A stretch of DNA of 64,000 nt from Diospyros lotus. Its lineage: Eukaryota > Streptophyta > Magnoliopsida > Ericales > Ebenaceae. The DNA lies in assembly GCF_014633365.1 (NCBI RefSeq), contig NC_068350.1, forward strand, positions 3,043,001 to 3,107,000, given 5' to 3'. A program made the translations under genes and the position numbers. Of this stretch, positions 12,064 through 24,000 are shown piece after piece; position 1 is the stretch's first letter, and the number at the start of each line of letters is the position of its first letter. Under the pieces are notes generated by a model. The model searched no databases and was not told the origin of the DNA. It saw nothing but the letters and a program-made list of their open reading frames with translations.

Positions 12064-15000
12064 TCAGTCAGCTGTCCAGCTCTGCTCAACAATCTCTCTT
12101 ACTCTCCTGTTGTACTCGCGCTTGTTCTCACTGAACATTCGTGCTGCTTCTGAATTGGCCGGGGAATTCGGGTTTGGATCACAGAGCAAAGACTGCAAAT
12201 AGAAATCCATGGTTAAATATTCCGTGTTAATAATGGTGGACATGCAGGAGAGGTGAAAGCAATTCTAAGTACAGTTCTCATGATCAAGTGAGGTGTGATG
12301 GAGGAATATCAGATGATTTAAAAGAAATCTTACATAGACAAAGCGATGGCATTAAGAACATGGTTTTTTTAACCTTAAAATTGATCTTTACTCATCCTGG
12401 GTGAAACTCATTTGAGCAATATAGACACAGATTGAAAAACTTCTAATGGATCCACTTCGAAGTTTCAGCTACCTTTCTACAGTTGCTTCCTTTCTTTCTC
12501 AGATGCATTTATTTAATCAATTAACCTGATCTAATTTAAAACTCCCAGTGATACAGCAATATACCTTGGAAGGGAAGTCCATAGAACAATATACCTCAAT
12601 GCACAAGGCTCCCCACTTTGCGAGGGTTAGGGGGTTGTTTTTGTATAGAGCCTTACCCTTGATTTGCAAAGAGGCTGTTTCAAACCCATAACTTTTCATT
12701 CATAAAAGAGCAACATTACCAGTACTAACAATCTGAATATGGCAACAAACATCTCTGATTTTGTGGCAGAAAGCAACCAACAAGTCAGCTCGTATATGCA
12801 TAAACAGAATATAAAAATTAAAAGTATCTCCATGTTCTAATTGATTGGAACAATCAAAACCCAAGCAACATCTAGTGAGATATGTAAAGACAGCTATACT
12901 CATTAAAAAAGAAAGCCCCAAGAAAAAAGGAGCTAAGGATGAAGAGAAGAGCCCTGTTTGGTTGTGATTTCAGTACTTCTATTTTCTTTGTTTTTGTTGG
13001 TTCAGAAGTAGGGACAATCAATGAAAATTTTGAAATATGAGGAATACTCCCTATTCTTTTATCAAAATTTTTAAGGGTACACGTTGTATTTTATCCAGAA
13101 AACAATAGTTTGCAAACTTTAATTTCCAAGTCACAAAAACTCTATTTTGCTGTTGCCTACTTTAGAAATGACAGGGAACTCTTCTCATTAAAAAAAATAG
13201 CAATAAAAAAGATAATAATTTACAAAAGATTATTGAAAAGATTTTCCCTAAAATTAGAACCCCCGCAAAAAATTAACAAATAGAAATAACAATTTCTCAT
13301 TTCCCCAGCATTTATAACCACTAGAAGTAGCCAAACAGCTCTTTTACATAGCCTAAGAACATGAAATGAAGTCCACATTGTAAATTTGAAAAGGAGGCCA
13401 AAACACAAACGAGAAAGCTCTGTCAATATCACTGCAGGTTCACTATTCATAATGGGAGGAGTAAATACAACCAAGGAGTTCAAATCCAAGACTCCTTTAG
13501 CAAAACTGCCCATGCACAAGCTTCCTATGGTTTGATGTTCCTGGTCTACAAACAAAATTCATGCTAACTCGAACCCTCATTCCAAGGCCCAATCCCACTA
13601 GGGATATAGAAAAATAAAATAGAAGGAAAGATAACGAACGAAAGACAGCTAAAGGTGAGAGAAAAAAAGAGATGGAGATGAGAAACCTATTTTCCATCAA
13701 TAGTCAAACTCCAAGTTCAAATCACAAAAGCAAGAACTGTTAAATACTCCCGCACCTGGATAGAAGTAAGTATCGCAGCTACATCATAAATAGGGCTCCA
13801 CTGATTTTGTAGGATATCTAGACAAATGCTTCCATCTGCATAAACTATCAAAGATACAAGCAAACGAAAAATGAGGATATAATGCCTGAATTAATCAGTA
13901 CAATCACTTCTCAGCATATAGACCCAATACATTAAAGAACAAACAAGTATTGGGAAGAAATGGTAATAATAGTAAACAGAGGACTCTTAACACTATGGTA
14001 ATGCAGGCAGACTTCACGTCACCTCCAGTAATTTTCTTTTAGTAATTTATATCCAGTAACAAGGTGTTTTTCTCCATTTTGTCATTAGATGAGTGAATGT
14101 TATATTCAGCAATTAAAATTTCCATTCCTTTCACAACCATTCTTATCATTATCAATCAACAATTTGGTAAACAGTATTAACACATCATCTTTGGACTTAA
14201 AATGTCAAAGTAATCCCAGTATTTATCAGAACGGACCAATTTTGGCCAGGAAGAATACTAGTATGTATAACAGCATGTTGACAAAAAAGATCCATAGCAA
14301 CATAAAATCTATACTTAGTCCCTGACTATGCATAGTTTGTAGAGACCAATGGACAACTCTGTCGCCACGAACTCAAAATAAGAAGGCTAAACATATGGTC
14401 AAGAAACTGAAATACTGGTGGTGTTATATAAAAACGTAACAAATACAATTTTAAAGTTAATTCTTAACTTGATAGTATATATAGAAAAATGATTCTGCAC
14501 TTCAGACTTACTATTTGGATGGAACATCCGAGAAACAAACCGCACTGTTGGTGGCTTATTTGGATAATCCTCAGTAAATTGAAGAGTCAATTTGAATGTA
14601 CCTAATCAATGTTAAATGTTAGATGTTATAAAACAAATAAAATATAAAAGGAAAGATTAGCACAAAAATCATAAACAAAAAGCAAACATGAATAGAATAA
14701 TAGAAGTCATTTGGAGCAATATTTTAATAAGAATGTAGAATAATAATAGGCAAACACAAATACCACCTTCAATGAAACTAAAAGACATTAAAAAAAATTT
14801 GGGACTATTGCTAATAACAAGGCATACAAAGAGCAGCTAGCACAGATCCCTACTGCAGGGCATGGAAACAACACAACCTCAGCACCACATAAGGACAGAC
14901 TTTTTTGGGGAACATTGAATATTAACCCATCATTGTGACCCAAATCAATTAGCATGACTAATTGCTACTGCCTGTGGGAAGTCTACTAAAAATTGGCCAC

Positions 15001-16444
15001 TCGCATGCATGTGCAAGTCAGCTTGGTCTCGACATTGGTTAAGTGGAACCCTAACACTATTCCTGCTCAGGGAGCCCTTGCACACATGGCATCTCAACCA
15101 AGTCATTATTGCAGTTTTCAAGTCACCTGCTGCAGCAACTTTTTCATGAGGCAGCATTTTGCCACTGTATCCTGGTTACAGTTGAGTGGGTGTTCAACTG
15201 CAATACCTTCTCCCCCCTTTTGTGAAGATAAATGTTATTGGGCCCACTGAGCCAACCAACCCTTTCAACGTCAGAATAAAATGTCTTCTTTTTGCAAATG
15301 CTCAACAGTACATATTATTGAGGAAGAAGCAAAGAACTATTTCCTGCAAGACTATTTGGTGGTCTTGCAGGTCCATGGTCAAAGCTTAAGCAAGGAGTAC
15401 ATTCTGAAACACCCAAAATCTTATCTGACAACCTCCCAGAAGAGATAGAACCTGAAATCAAATGAAGATAAGCTTCAAAAATCAAAATGAGCAATCTGAT
15501 GAAGTTGCGCACAAAGATTGGATCAACCTCAGGCTGACAACTGGCATTGAAGAATTTGCACACGCTTCAGAAGGAATAGTCAACACATAAATAAGGGAAT
15601 TCTGAAAAAGACACAATAGCGCTTTCCCAAAAGCCAAAAGCACGTATTAGTACTTTGCAAATTCCCCTTTACATCTTTCTTGTCGGTTCAGTCTCCCTAC
15701 CGCTTTCCCACCATTAGGTTCAATAATTCTAAAACAACAACATCTCAAGCCTTAATCCAAGTACTTCTAGTGACGAATAATGTCCAAAGGCAACTTTGTT
15801 ACTCCAAGAAGGTCTAGTAATACTACCCTTAAGGAATGTCATTATTTAAATAACTCAGGAAAAGGAAATCATACATTCTTAGCAAGTTGTACATCTTAAT
15901 AATAAAACGGCCTATTTAGATCAATCCATATAAACAATAACTAGATAGAATATGAACAAAGAGGAATGGCATTGAACTACACTCATGATGACAAAATACT
16001 AAGATTTAATGTCATATCATTTGTTTCCTAAATTTAATGAGAATACTATCAATTAATCTTATCACTTAACAGTCATCAAATTGAATAAACAAATAGATGA
16101 ATAAAAATTAATTATACACATTCATAAATCTATATTCTTCAATTAAAAGAAGAAATGATACTACCTCCATCCCACGGGGTGTCATCAGGGCTGCAGTTCA
16201 AACAAAAAATGCATTAGAATGTATGCTTATGATACAAAACTATAAATTGTAAGAATGAAGAGGTTGCTGAGTACTGAAAATAGAAAATTGCAAACAGAAT
16301 TGCATGTCTCAAAACTAACCCAAATATAACTGCATTCCAAAGCATTATATTGTTGTCTTGGGGAGCACCACTGATGCCAGCAGGGGGGTCCTGCTGCAAT
16401 CTCTTAAAATCCCTCATCAATCTCTTGCGCGCAGGAGTTGACAT
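12064..16444 (-). CDS. UBC2: Ubiquitin-conjugating enzyme E2, RAD6 class
   Basis: E2 enzyme that takes ubiquitin from E1 on a cysteine thioester and passes it to substrates such as histone H2B and PCNA, in nucleus and cytoplasm, with RING E3 partners. Coding exons in gene order: 16444-16320, 16190-16165, 14601-14512, 13844-13756, 12192-12064. The sum is 459 bp, or 152 residues, exactly the length of plant RAD6 proteins. Visible are the RAD6 N-terminus [20 protein letters not shown], the HPN motif at residues 78-80, catalytic Cys88 in [14 protein letters not shown], and the C-terminus [10 protein letters not shown]. All intron phases fit. A 5' leader exon ends at a donor at 17247/17248 and joins an acceptor just above 16453, so the 5' untranslated region is spliced. 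All active-site residues are intact. Arabidopsis has three close paralogues, UBC1, UBC2 and UBC3; the UBC1/UBC2 pair is nearest, and the number in the symbol is not certain. Confidence 0.96.
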
Positions 16445-17247
16445 CCTCACCACCTACAAATTTGACCATAAGCCAACCAACAGTATCAGTTTACCACAAT
16501 TTCTAGCATGCAAAAAGTGGCTGTAACAAACAACATATCAAGCTTTAATCCAACCAGATGGGGTTGGATCCAAAAAAGTTCATTGCTCACACAAATAAGG
16601 TAAAGTAACTGTGCAAACTTCAATCCATACAAAGGTTTCAACAGACAGTGAAAGTCAAGGTAAACCACTCGCCTTCCTAGCTAAGGTTGAGCAATTTCTT
16701 GCCCATGAGCACTTGAATTTTACAATTTTGGCAGCCCCTCGTACTTCAGTTTACTCTACAAGGGCGGTCTAAGGAATTTCAGTGTTTTAGAACTTGAGAA
16801 AACAAGAAGGTAAAGAGAGGGGCAGAGTTAAAAGCTTTCCTTGTTTCTCGTTTGGTCTCAAGGTGGAAATCGAGAAGAAATAAATCGGAAAAAACAAGAG
16901 GGAAGATGTCCCCTTCCTCAGTTTCTACGTTCACCACAATTCCCCTCCCAATCACTTCTTCTTCCTTTTTGATTCTCTTCCAGAAGTCACAAACAGAGCC
17001 TAAGAAGACCTTACTTATACACTTATATGCATATCCACACCTCTGAGGATAAAAAGGGAAAAATGTTCCCTCCAGATCCACCCATTAAGTTCGGTTATCA
17101 ATCCAACATCGATCTCAACTACTGACTGAAATCTCAAAATTAGGGTTCCGCAACCTCACAGCCCAATAAACGCCTTCTAACAGATAAAAAGGAAAGAAAA
17201 GCAACGCAAATCAGATCAATTATCTGAACGGCAAAAGAATAAATCAC

Positions 17248-17632
17248 CTCGGAAGTAAAAACCCGTCTCTTACTTGTGAGCAAAGGCGGCGAGTATCAGC
17301 TTTGAATGTCGGAGACGCTGCGAGTATCAGCAAAAGGAATGCTCGGATTGCAAGATAAAGAAAGAAAAGAAAGATAGAGAGGGAATTAGAGAAAGAACGT
17401 CACGGCGATCGATTTTGATCAATCGGAGGTTGGAGCGATAGCTGGATATGAGCTGCTCCTGCCTCTGCTTCTTTCCTTCTATGGCTTCTTCTGCCAAGTT
17501 GCCCGTCACATTATACGCGGCATTCTCAATCACCGGCCCCACTGGAAGGGCACATGCGGCTGCAATGCAAAGCGCCAGCGGCTTCGAGGTCGGCTCCGTC
17601 TCGCTGGTATTTCTCAGGAGCTTATAAGCTTA
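17248..17632 (-). other. UBC 5' leader exon/promoter region containing a coding-like frame
   Basis: The lower part, from a GTGATT donor at 17247 upward, is the UBC 5' leader. A minus-strand frame runs open from 17632 down to 17327, and its upper part reads like protein (LALCIAAACALPVGPVIENA, then AEEAIEGKKQRQEQ). There is no ATG at its start, and I do not recognise the family. It may be a fragment of another gene, an upstream ORF, or chance. Confidence 0.3.
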
Positions 17633-17639
17633 GTCAAAT

Positions 17640-19480
17640 ATTTATTTAATTATAAGTTTGTGTATGCCTTCTTTTAAAATAAGAGTAAATTTCATAAATT
17701 ATTCTAAAATTTTACTTAAATTACATTCCTTACCTTATATTTTTTAAGATTGACATCCATCTATTTCATTCATGTTGAGCTAAGTTTTTAATTGGTAAAT
17801 TTATGTTTACTTTTAGTATTGTAAATTTAATTGATAAATTAAAATTATTAATTTTGATAATTTAATTTCAAATTCTCGCAAAAAAATTATTATAAGGTAT
17901 GAATAAATTATATTAATTTTTAGTACATTTATATTACTATATTATTTTTTATTTTTTTAAATAAATTTGAACAAATTTTTCTGGCTCCTCTCCTGTTCAG
18001 GTTTCTTCCATATTGCTAGTCTTGCCCCATCACAATGCACATGATGGGGAAGATTGATCATTCCATGTGGTTGGTAATCTGTCACTGCATATTGGTGACA
18101 TGACAATAAAGAAAGAAAGGAAAAGGGAAGTAAAATAGTAAAAAAAATATTAAATATAAGAATAAAATGATATTTAGTTTATTAATATGAAGTGAAATTA
18201 ATGTCATTTTTAAAAATATATGAGTAATAAGTACAAAAATTTCAGGTGTGATTTGCCAAAATTTACTTTAAAAATAATATATTTTTTATTATTTAATTTT
18301 TTGTCATATTATTTATATTATTTAAAATATAAAAACATACTAAAGATTACATTTGGTTGGGTTGTGGTTTGCAATTTGAACTTTCAAATCTATTAATTTG
18401 TTAGATAATTATTGAAAAATATTTATATTTGAGTCCACCACTCTAGATTTTAACCAATAAATTCTAAATATTTGAAATTATACCTAACAAGATTACATAA
18501 CTATCAACATAATTAGCCACTATCTCTCTTGTCTTTTCGGGGACTATTTTTTATCTTATCATACTATCCACCTAGTCTCATTGTTAGATATCAATTTTGT
18601 CACACTTTATTCTCCATCCTCTATACTTGTCGCTAGCCACGTCCCTTGTCTCGTCATTAATTGTTTCTTGTCTTACAATACATAGAGGTAGATCTAGGGG
18701 AGGGCTGGACTGAACTTCAGTTTATGCCTGCCTTAACTCAAATCGATGTAAATTATTATTATTATTTTTTTAGTTTTTGAATTGTCAACTTATATTTTTT
18801 TTAATCAATCCATGTTCCTCAAGCTCCAATTCAAATACATCGCCTCAAATCAAGTCAATAATTTGGTCTAAAAAGTTTTTAAAATTAACCCAATACCCAA
18901 ATCTTTCTCAATTCAAAGATGCTGCCCCGAACCAAGATGTGTTCTAAATTCCTAGATCTACCTTTCACCATACCAGTCATCCAATCTCATTACCAACTAC
19001 CATCTCTGTCAACAGTCATAAAGCAACATAACAGGTGCCCTCCAGTTAAGGGGGCATGGGCCCCATGTGTAGAGGTGGACTGTCAATCTCTCACCCATTG
19101 TAAATCATAACCCATTTTCTTCTCCATTATTTACATCTCAATCATTGTTGACCACCGAAGGAATAAGTTGTGGCAAAAATGATGGCCGACAACAAGAATT
19201 TACATGCATTTGAAGGGTAATTTAGGTATTTTAGCACATATTTTATACATTATAACTTAATTAGGATGATATGTACAATTGATTTGAAAATATATGATTT
19301 AAAAGTATAATTCAAATAATAAAAAGTTCATATAATGAAATAAAAAAAACATAAACTATAGAAGCAAAAATATAGGTTGACCTATTATATGTGTGTGTAT
19401 ATATATGTATTATAAATATAGGTAAAAATATAAATACATGTGAGTATATATAGACCTATGTACATGGAGTATCAATAAAA
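17640..19480. other. AT-rich intergenic spacer
   Basis: No gene is supported. The stretch at 18687-18721 (GGTAGATCTAGGGGAGGGC) resembles the left terminus of the hAT-like element at 24807-25043, but no matching right end was found. The remainder is AT-rich with runs of T and A. Confidence 0.5.
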
Positions 19481-19532
19481 GGATAAATCACACTAAATAT
19501 CACTAAAATTAACAAAATTTTAGAAATTGCAA

Positions 19533-19862
19533 AAACTAATCATGTCTCAACAAAAAAAAAATTCATTTTTAGCCATTTTTTTTGAAAAAAATCGTTTTCA
19601 GCCACTTAAACAAACTAATTGTTGAAAACAATCACTTTTTAGTTTTGACTCTTTCGATTATTTTTGTAAATCTATCATTTTTTTTATAACTTTTAACCTA
19701 TCCAGTTTTGACCATGTCACATTTCTAATTAAGTACAGTTTTGAAAAAAATGAAAAACAAAATGTCTATAGAGTGTAATTAGTTTGTTTGAGTGACTGAA
19801 AACGATTTTTTTTTATAAAAGTGGCTAAAAACGATTATGTACATTTGTTTTGGGCTAGTTAT
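19533..19862. mobile_element. Foldback MITE nested in left arm of outer element
   Basis: The left arm contains TCGTTTTCAGCCACTTAAAC and the right arm, reversed and complemented, reads TCGTTTTCAGTCACTCAAAC. The pairing continues outward through TTTTTAGCCA to AACTAATC/AACTAGCC at the ends. The hairpin spans about 330 bp around an AT-rich loop near 19640-19740. It is non-coding. Ends are approximate and no clear target duplication was found. Confidence 0.7.
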
Positions 19863-20190
19863 GAATTCTTCCCCAATTTATTTTAGTCACTAAATTTTAA
19901 TTCTTTGTACTTTGATCATAGAATTTTAAAATTTTTTATAATGTAGTCATATATAAGATTTTATGGTCACTCTATAACTAGAGTGGGTGACGTGATGCTG
20001 ATATGACAAATAATAAAAATCATTGTACAATGATAACCAATTAAAATGTACCACATGTCAAATAATATTTTTATTATCTGTTACATCAGCACCACATCAT
20101 CCATTCCAGCTATGGAGTGATCAGAAAATCTTATATATGACTACATTGTAAAATTTTTTAAACTTCTATGATCACATTGCAAATAATTAA

Positions 20191-20819
20191 TGGTGCGTTT
20201 GATTGCAAGCGTGTAACATGAGCAGAAAAAAAATGAATTCCTAAAAATTGGAAGTTTAATCTGTTTGATTGGTATAATTTTTTACCTGAAAAATGATATT
20301 ATTTTTCATCTTTTGGTGTTTGATTGGTAATATTTTTTTATAGAATTTTGTCATTTTTCATGAAATTTAATGATAAAAATATATTAAATTTCATATAGAA
20401 AAATTAAAATAATAATGTATTTTAAATTAATTAAATTATTTTCTCAAAGAAATAAAACTACAATTTTTTTTTTGTTTTCGAAAGAAATAATTTATACATA
20501 ATTTTTTATTTTTTTAATATATTTATATTATTAAAAATATAAAATATAAATAATTTATAAACCTTCCCCCACCCACCTCCTTCTCTCTCATCCCTCGGTG
20601 GCCTGTCGTCGCCCACGGCCTACTTTCAATTGCTTAGAAAATTCTATCTCCTCCCTCAAGAAATTTGATGTCCATGATTTAAAGAAAAATATTTTCATGT
20701 GATTATTGTAAGGAAAATGATTTTTTTTAGAAAAAAATAGCTGTCAAACAATGCAGAAATTAAAAATTAGGTGAAAATTTTACCTTTTTCATAAGAAAAA
20801 TTGACTATCAAACATGCTC
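20191..20819. mobile_element. PIF/Harbinger-like (Tourist-type) element with TAA target duplication
   Basis: A 629-bp non-coding insert has imperfect terminal repeats TGGTGCGTTTGATTG and (right end, reversed and complemented) GAGCATGTTTGATAG. It is flanked by TAA at 20188-20190 and TAA at 20820-20822, the 3-bp target typical of PIF/Harbinger. Removing the insert and one TAA restores a right arm that pairs with the uninterrupted left arm of the host foldback around 19885-19905. That independently confirms both ends. No transposase frame is present, so it is non-autonomous. Confidence 0.8.
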
Positions 20820-21065
20820 TAAAATTTAGTGATTAAAATAAAAAATACATCAAAATTTAATGATGTTTGCTGTGATTTACCCACCAATAAAAAGAGAAAA
20901 AGAAGAAGCAGTTTTTTTTAATGGGAGCGTGGTGTCCACACAGGAAAGATCTAAGTCATCATCCTCACTTGTCCAATTTCTGAGCATTTCTTTGGGTCTT
21001 ACCTAATCTCTCTACTGCGTCTGTGAATGAATCATGAATGAATGAATTCCTAGAGAGAGAAAGAG

Positions 21066-24000
21066 ATGTCGTCGATTTGGTCCTCCTTTCGAGTTTTGGC
21101 ACCTCAATGGAGAGCCGACACGAAGCCCCGTTTCTGGGTGATGCTCCATTCCAAGAGAAAGATTGGCTTCGTTCCTTCCCCGCTCTCTTCCTCCTTGAAC
21201 GATGATTCAATCTCTCCGCCCAAGAATACTCAGGTTCTCCCTCTCTCTCTCTCTCTCTCTCTCCCCACCGACAACTGAATCATGGATTTCATTTCTCATC
21301 AGTTCATTCTTCTTGTTGACAGGTGGGTTATGATCCTTCAGAGGACCTCTTTGGACTAGCAGTTGATATGCAGCCAAGGTTTAATCTCTCTCTCTCTCTC
21401 TCTCTCTCCACGCGCATTGGTGGGAATCTTTGTTGTGAATTTTAGCTTGTGTTCACTATTTAGCAAAAGAGCTAGAGGAAGGCCAAGAAAAATTTGGTGG
21501 GAGACACTCAGTATGATATGAATTGTAAGGGCCTTGCAAAAGATAAGGCCAAGTGTAGAAATGACCGGCAAGTTAGAGTTATTTAGCTGACCTTAATATG
21601 TTTATTGTTGTTGTTTGTTCTCTTGATAGTGAACACAATCAAGCTGGTTTTCTGCCAAGCAATTCAAATTGCAAGTTAGCAATTTTGGTCTTCTACTGTT
21701 TAGCCTTGTCCTTTTTGATAAAACTAAGCTGTGGAGATACTTTGACAATTACCTTCTCTGATGTTCTAATTAAGAAGCTTTGAACAATGCTGGATAGCAA
21801 GAAATTGTGAGTTGCTAATGATACACTGGTTACTTTTATGTACAACGGTGTGAATTTTTGGCGATTCCAAAATTTCAGGTATCGTAAATTGGGTGCACCC
21901 AAACCTCGATCATGGTTTGGTCCTAATGGCCAGTATATAAAAGAGTTGCCATGCCCGAGTTGCAGGGGAAGGGGTTACACTCCATGTACAGAATGTGGAA
22001 TAGAAAGATCTAGATCAGATTGTCCACAGTGTAATGGAAAGGTAAAATATTCTTCAATGCCTTGTCCTTTAAATTGGATATTACCAGAAGTCTATGAATT
22101 ATATCTGATGTGAGCTCAATAATCTGCACGTTTCTTTGTGACAATGCACGTTTCTTTGACCCTTCACTTAATCCTGTTCTCCATTTTTGACAGGGCATAA
22201 GGACTTGTCACCAGTGCTCAGGTGATTGTGTCATATGGGAAGAGTCAATTGATGAACAACCATGGGAGAAAGCGCATTCTGTGTAATTATTCCATACTGG
22301 TTTTAACTTTCATGTTAATTTTCCAAACATGTAGTCCTCCTCTTTATGTTACATTGCTTTAAGCGGTCTGGAATCCATGTTATAAGACTTGAATGCCATC
22401 TTTCTCATCATGAAAGATGAATACAGCAGTTGTTCTCAACATTTATCTGCTAGCTCAACAATTGTCCCAAAAACCACACTTCCCCAATCATGTGCAACTT
22501 TGTATCAGTTGGAGAGGCAAGCGGGTGAAAAAAAAAAATTCAATGACTGACACTTGAATAATTATCATAGGATAGTGTACAATAATAAGCACAGAATGAG
22601 AACTCAGATGGTGTGAGATTTGCTCTCTTGGAACTATGCTTTTGATAGCAGGATATGTCAGCAAATTGTTATCTAACAGAAGAAATAAATTCCTAAAATA
22701 AGCAAGAGAAAAAGGCAAGAAAAAAGACAATAAAAGGTGGAGAACTTTTAATTGGTACCAATATGGGTTTTACTTGACAGACAATGTATTTTATAAACTT
22801 TTCAAGTGGAAAACCCAATCCAATTGAAAAGTTTGTAATCCAGAAAAAGGGTGACCATTTAGACTTTCAAAGCATAATTTGCTTGTCAGAGGAAAGAATT
22901 ATGTCATCTGAATATAGTTAGTGTGTTTGTTTTTATTTTAATGTTAATTTAACTACTGTGGGTGACAAGATAATTTTCTGTCCTCTCTCTCTCTCTCTCT
23001 CTTTTGAGAACAATAACCTTTAGATCCAAAAGGCAGCAATAGATCAAAACAAGCTTATATTCTCAGTTTGTTGTCTAATATGGTAACAAGAAGCCCCTTA
23101 CAGAGTATGCCATCTTCTTTGTTCCCCTTTATATTGCTTAATTTTATTATATTCGTATTTTGTTCTCTTGACCCAAAGTGGGATTAAGGTGTGATACACA
23201 GTTGCTTCTGTTATTCATATTTTTGTTCCTTCTCAAAACTCGACCAGTTTGTAGAATTGGTAATGTTGCTTTTCTTTATTTGACCATTCCATTAATTTCA
23301 AGTTCTTATCTGTTGAAGGCTCATTTAAACCTTCTTCCTGTTTTAGTTCTCCACTTAAAGTAAAAGAAGATGATGAAGTAGACAATTTGGACATAAAGTT
23401 GGATATGAAACGGAAAAAGAAGCGCGTATATCAGTCTCCATCTCCTGAAGTTGGTCTGAAGATTAGCAGATCACTAAAAGTTTGTCTTTTGCTTTAATCT
23501 TTTACTTGCATTTCTGCACTTTCTTTGTTAATACAGTCAGGTGATGGGTTGTCATACAATAAAAATGTGCTGCTCATACAGTCATACAGTCATATTTTCT
23601 TGAAGGAAAGCCTCTCAACTTTCTTATCCTTAACAAAAAATATACATCATACTCGCACAGTTCGTTCTCAATATTAGTTCTGATAGCATTTATGTTTTGC
23701 AGATTTTTCATCATGTTAGTCTTTGAGGTATTGTTTTATATGTTTTCAACAATACCTCATACGGATTTGATCATGAATTTTAATCTTCTTTCTTTAGTTG
23801 GATGGTTGCAGAGCCTCAACGCCAAAACTGGATTATTTAGCAAAAGAATGAAGATCATCCATCGCGATCCTATGCTTCATGCTCAGAGAGTCGCTGCTAT
23901 TAAGGTCTGGCATCTAGCATAATTTTGTCTTTACTCACTCTGTTTCATGAAAAATTGAGAAGCTGGCTTATTCTGTGCCCAAAGATTACGAATGTATTTA

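Larger units (their letters stand above)
19481..20884. mobile_element. Outer long-inverted-repeat element, interrupted by two other elements
   Basis: The left terminus GGATAAATCACACTAAATAT (from 19481) and the reverse complement of the right terminus, GGGTAAATCACAGCAAACAT (right end about 20882-20884), match with few differences. Direct repeats CAATAAAA flank the element at 19473-19480 and 20885-20892, a plausible 8-10 bp target duplication. The arms also match further in: TTATTTTAGTCACTAAATTTTAATT from ~19876 pairs with sequence around 20820-20842, and about 130 bp at 19900-20020 pairs with 20067-20185. The left arm is broken by a foldback (19533-19862) and the right arm by a Harbinger-like element (20191-20819). 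No coding capacity was seen. The target size and long arms suggest a MULE-like or hAT-like foldback, but the superfamily is not certain. Confidence 0.75.
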
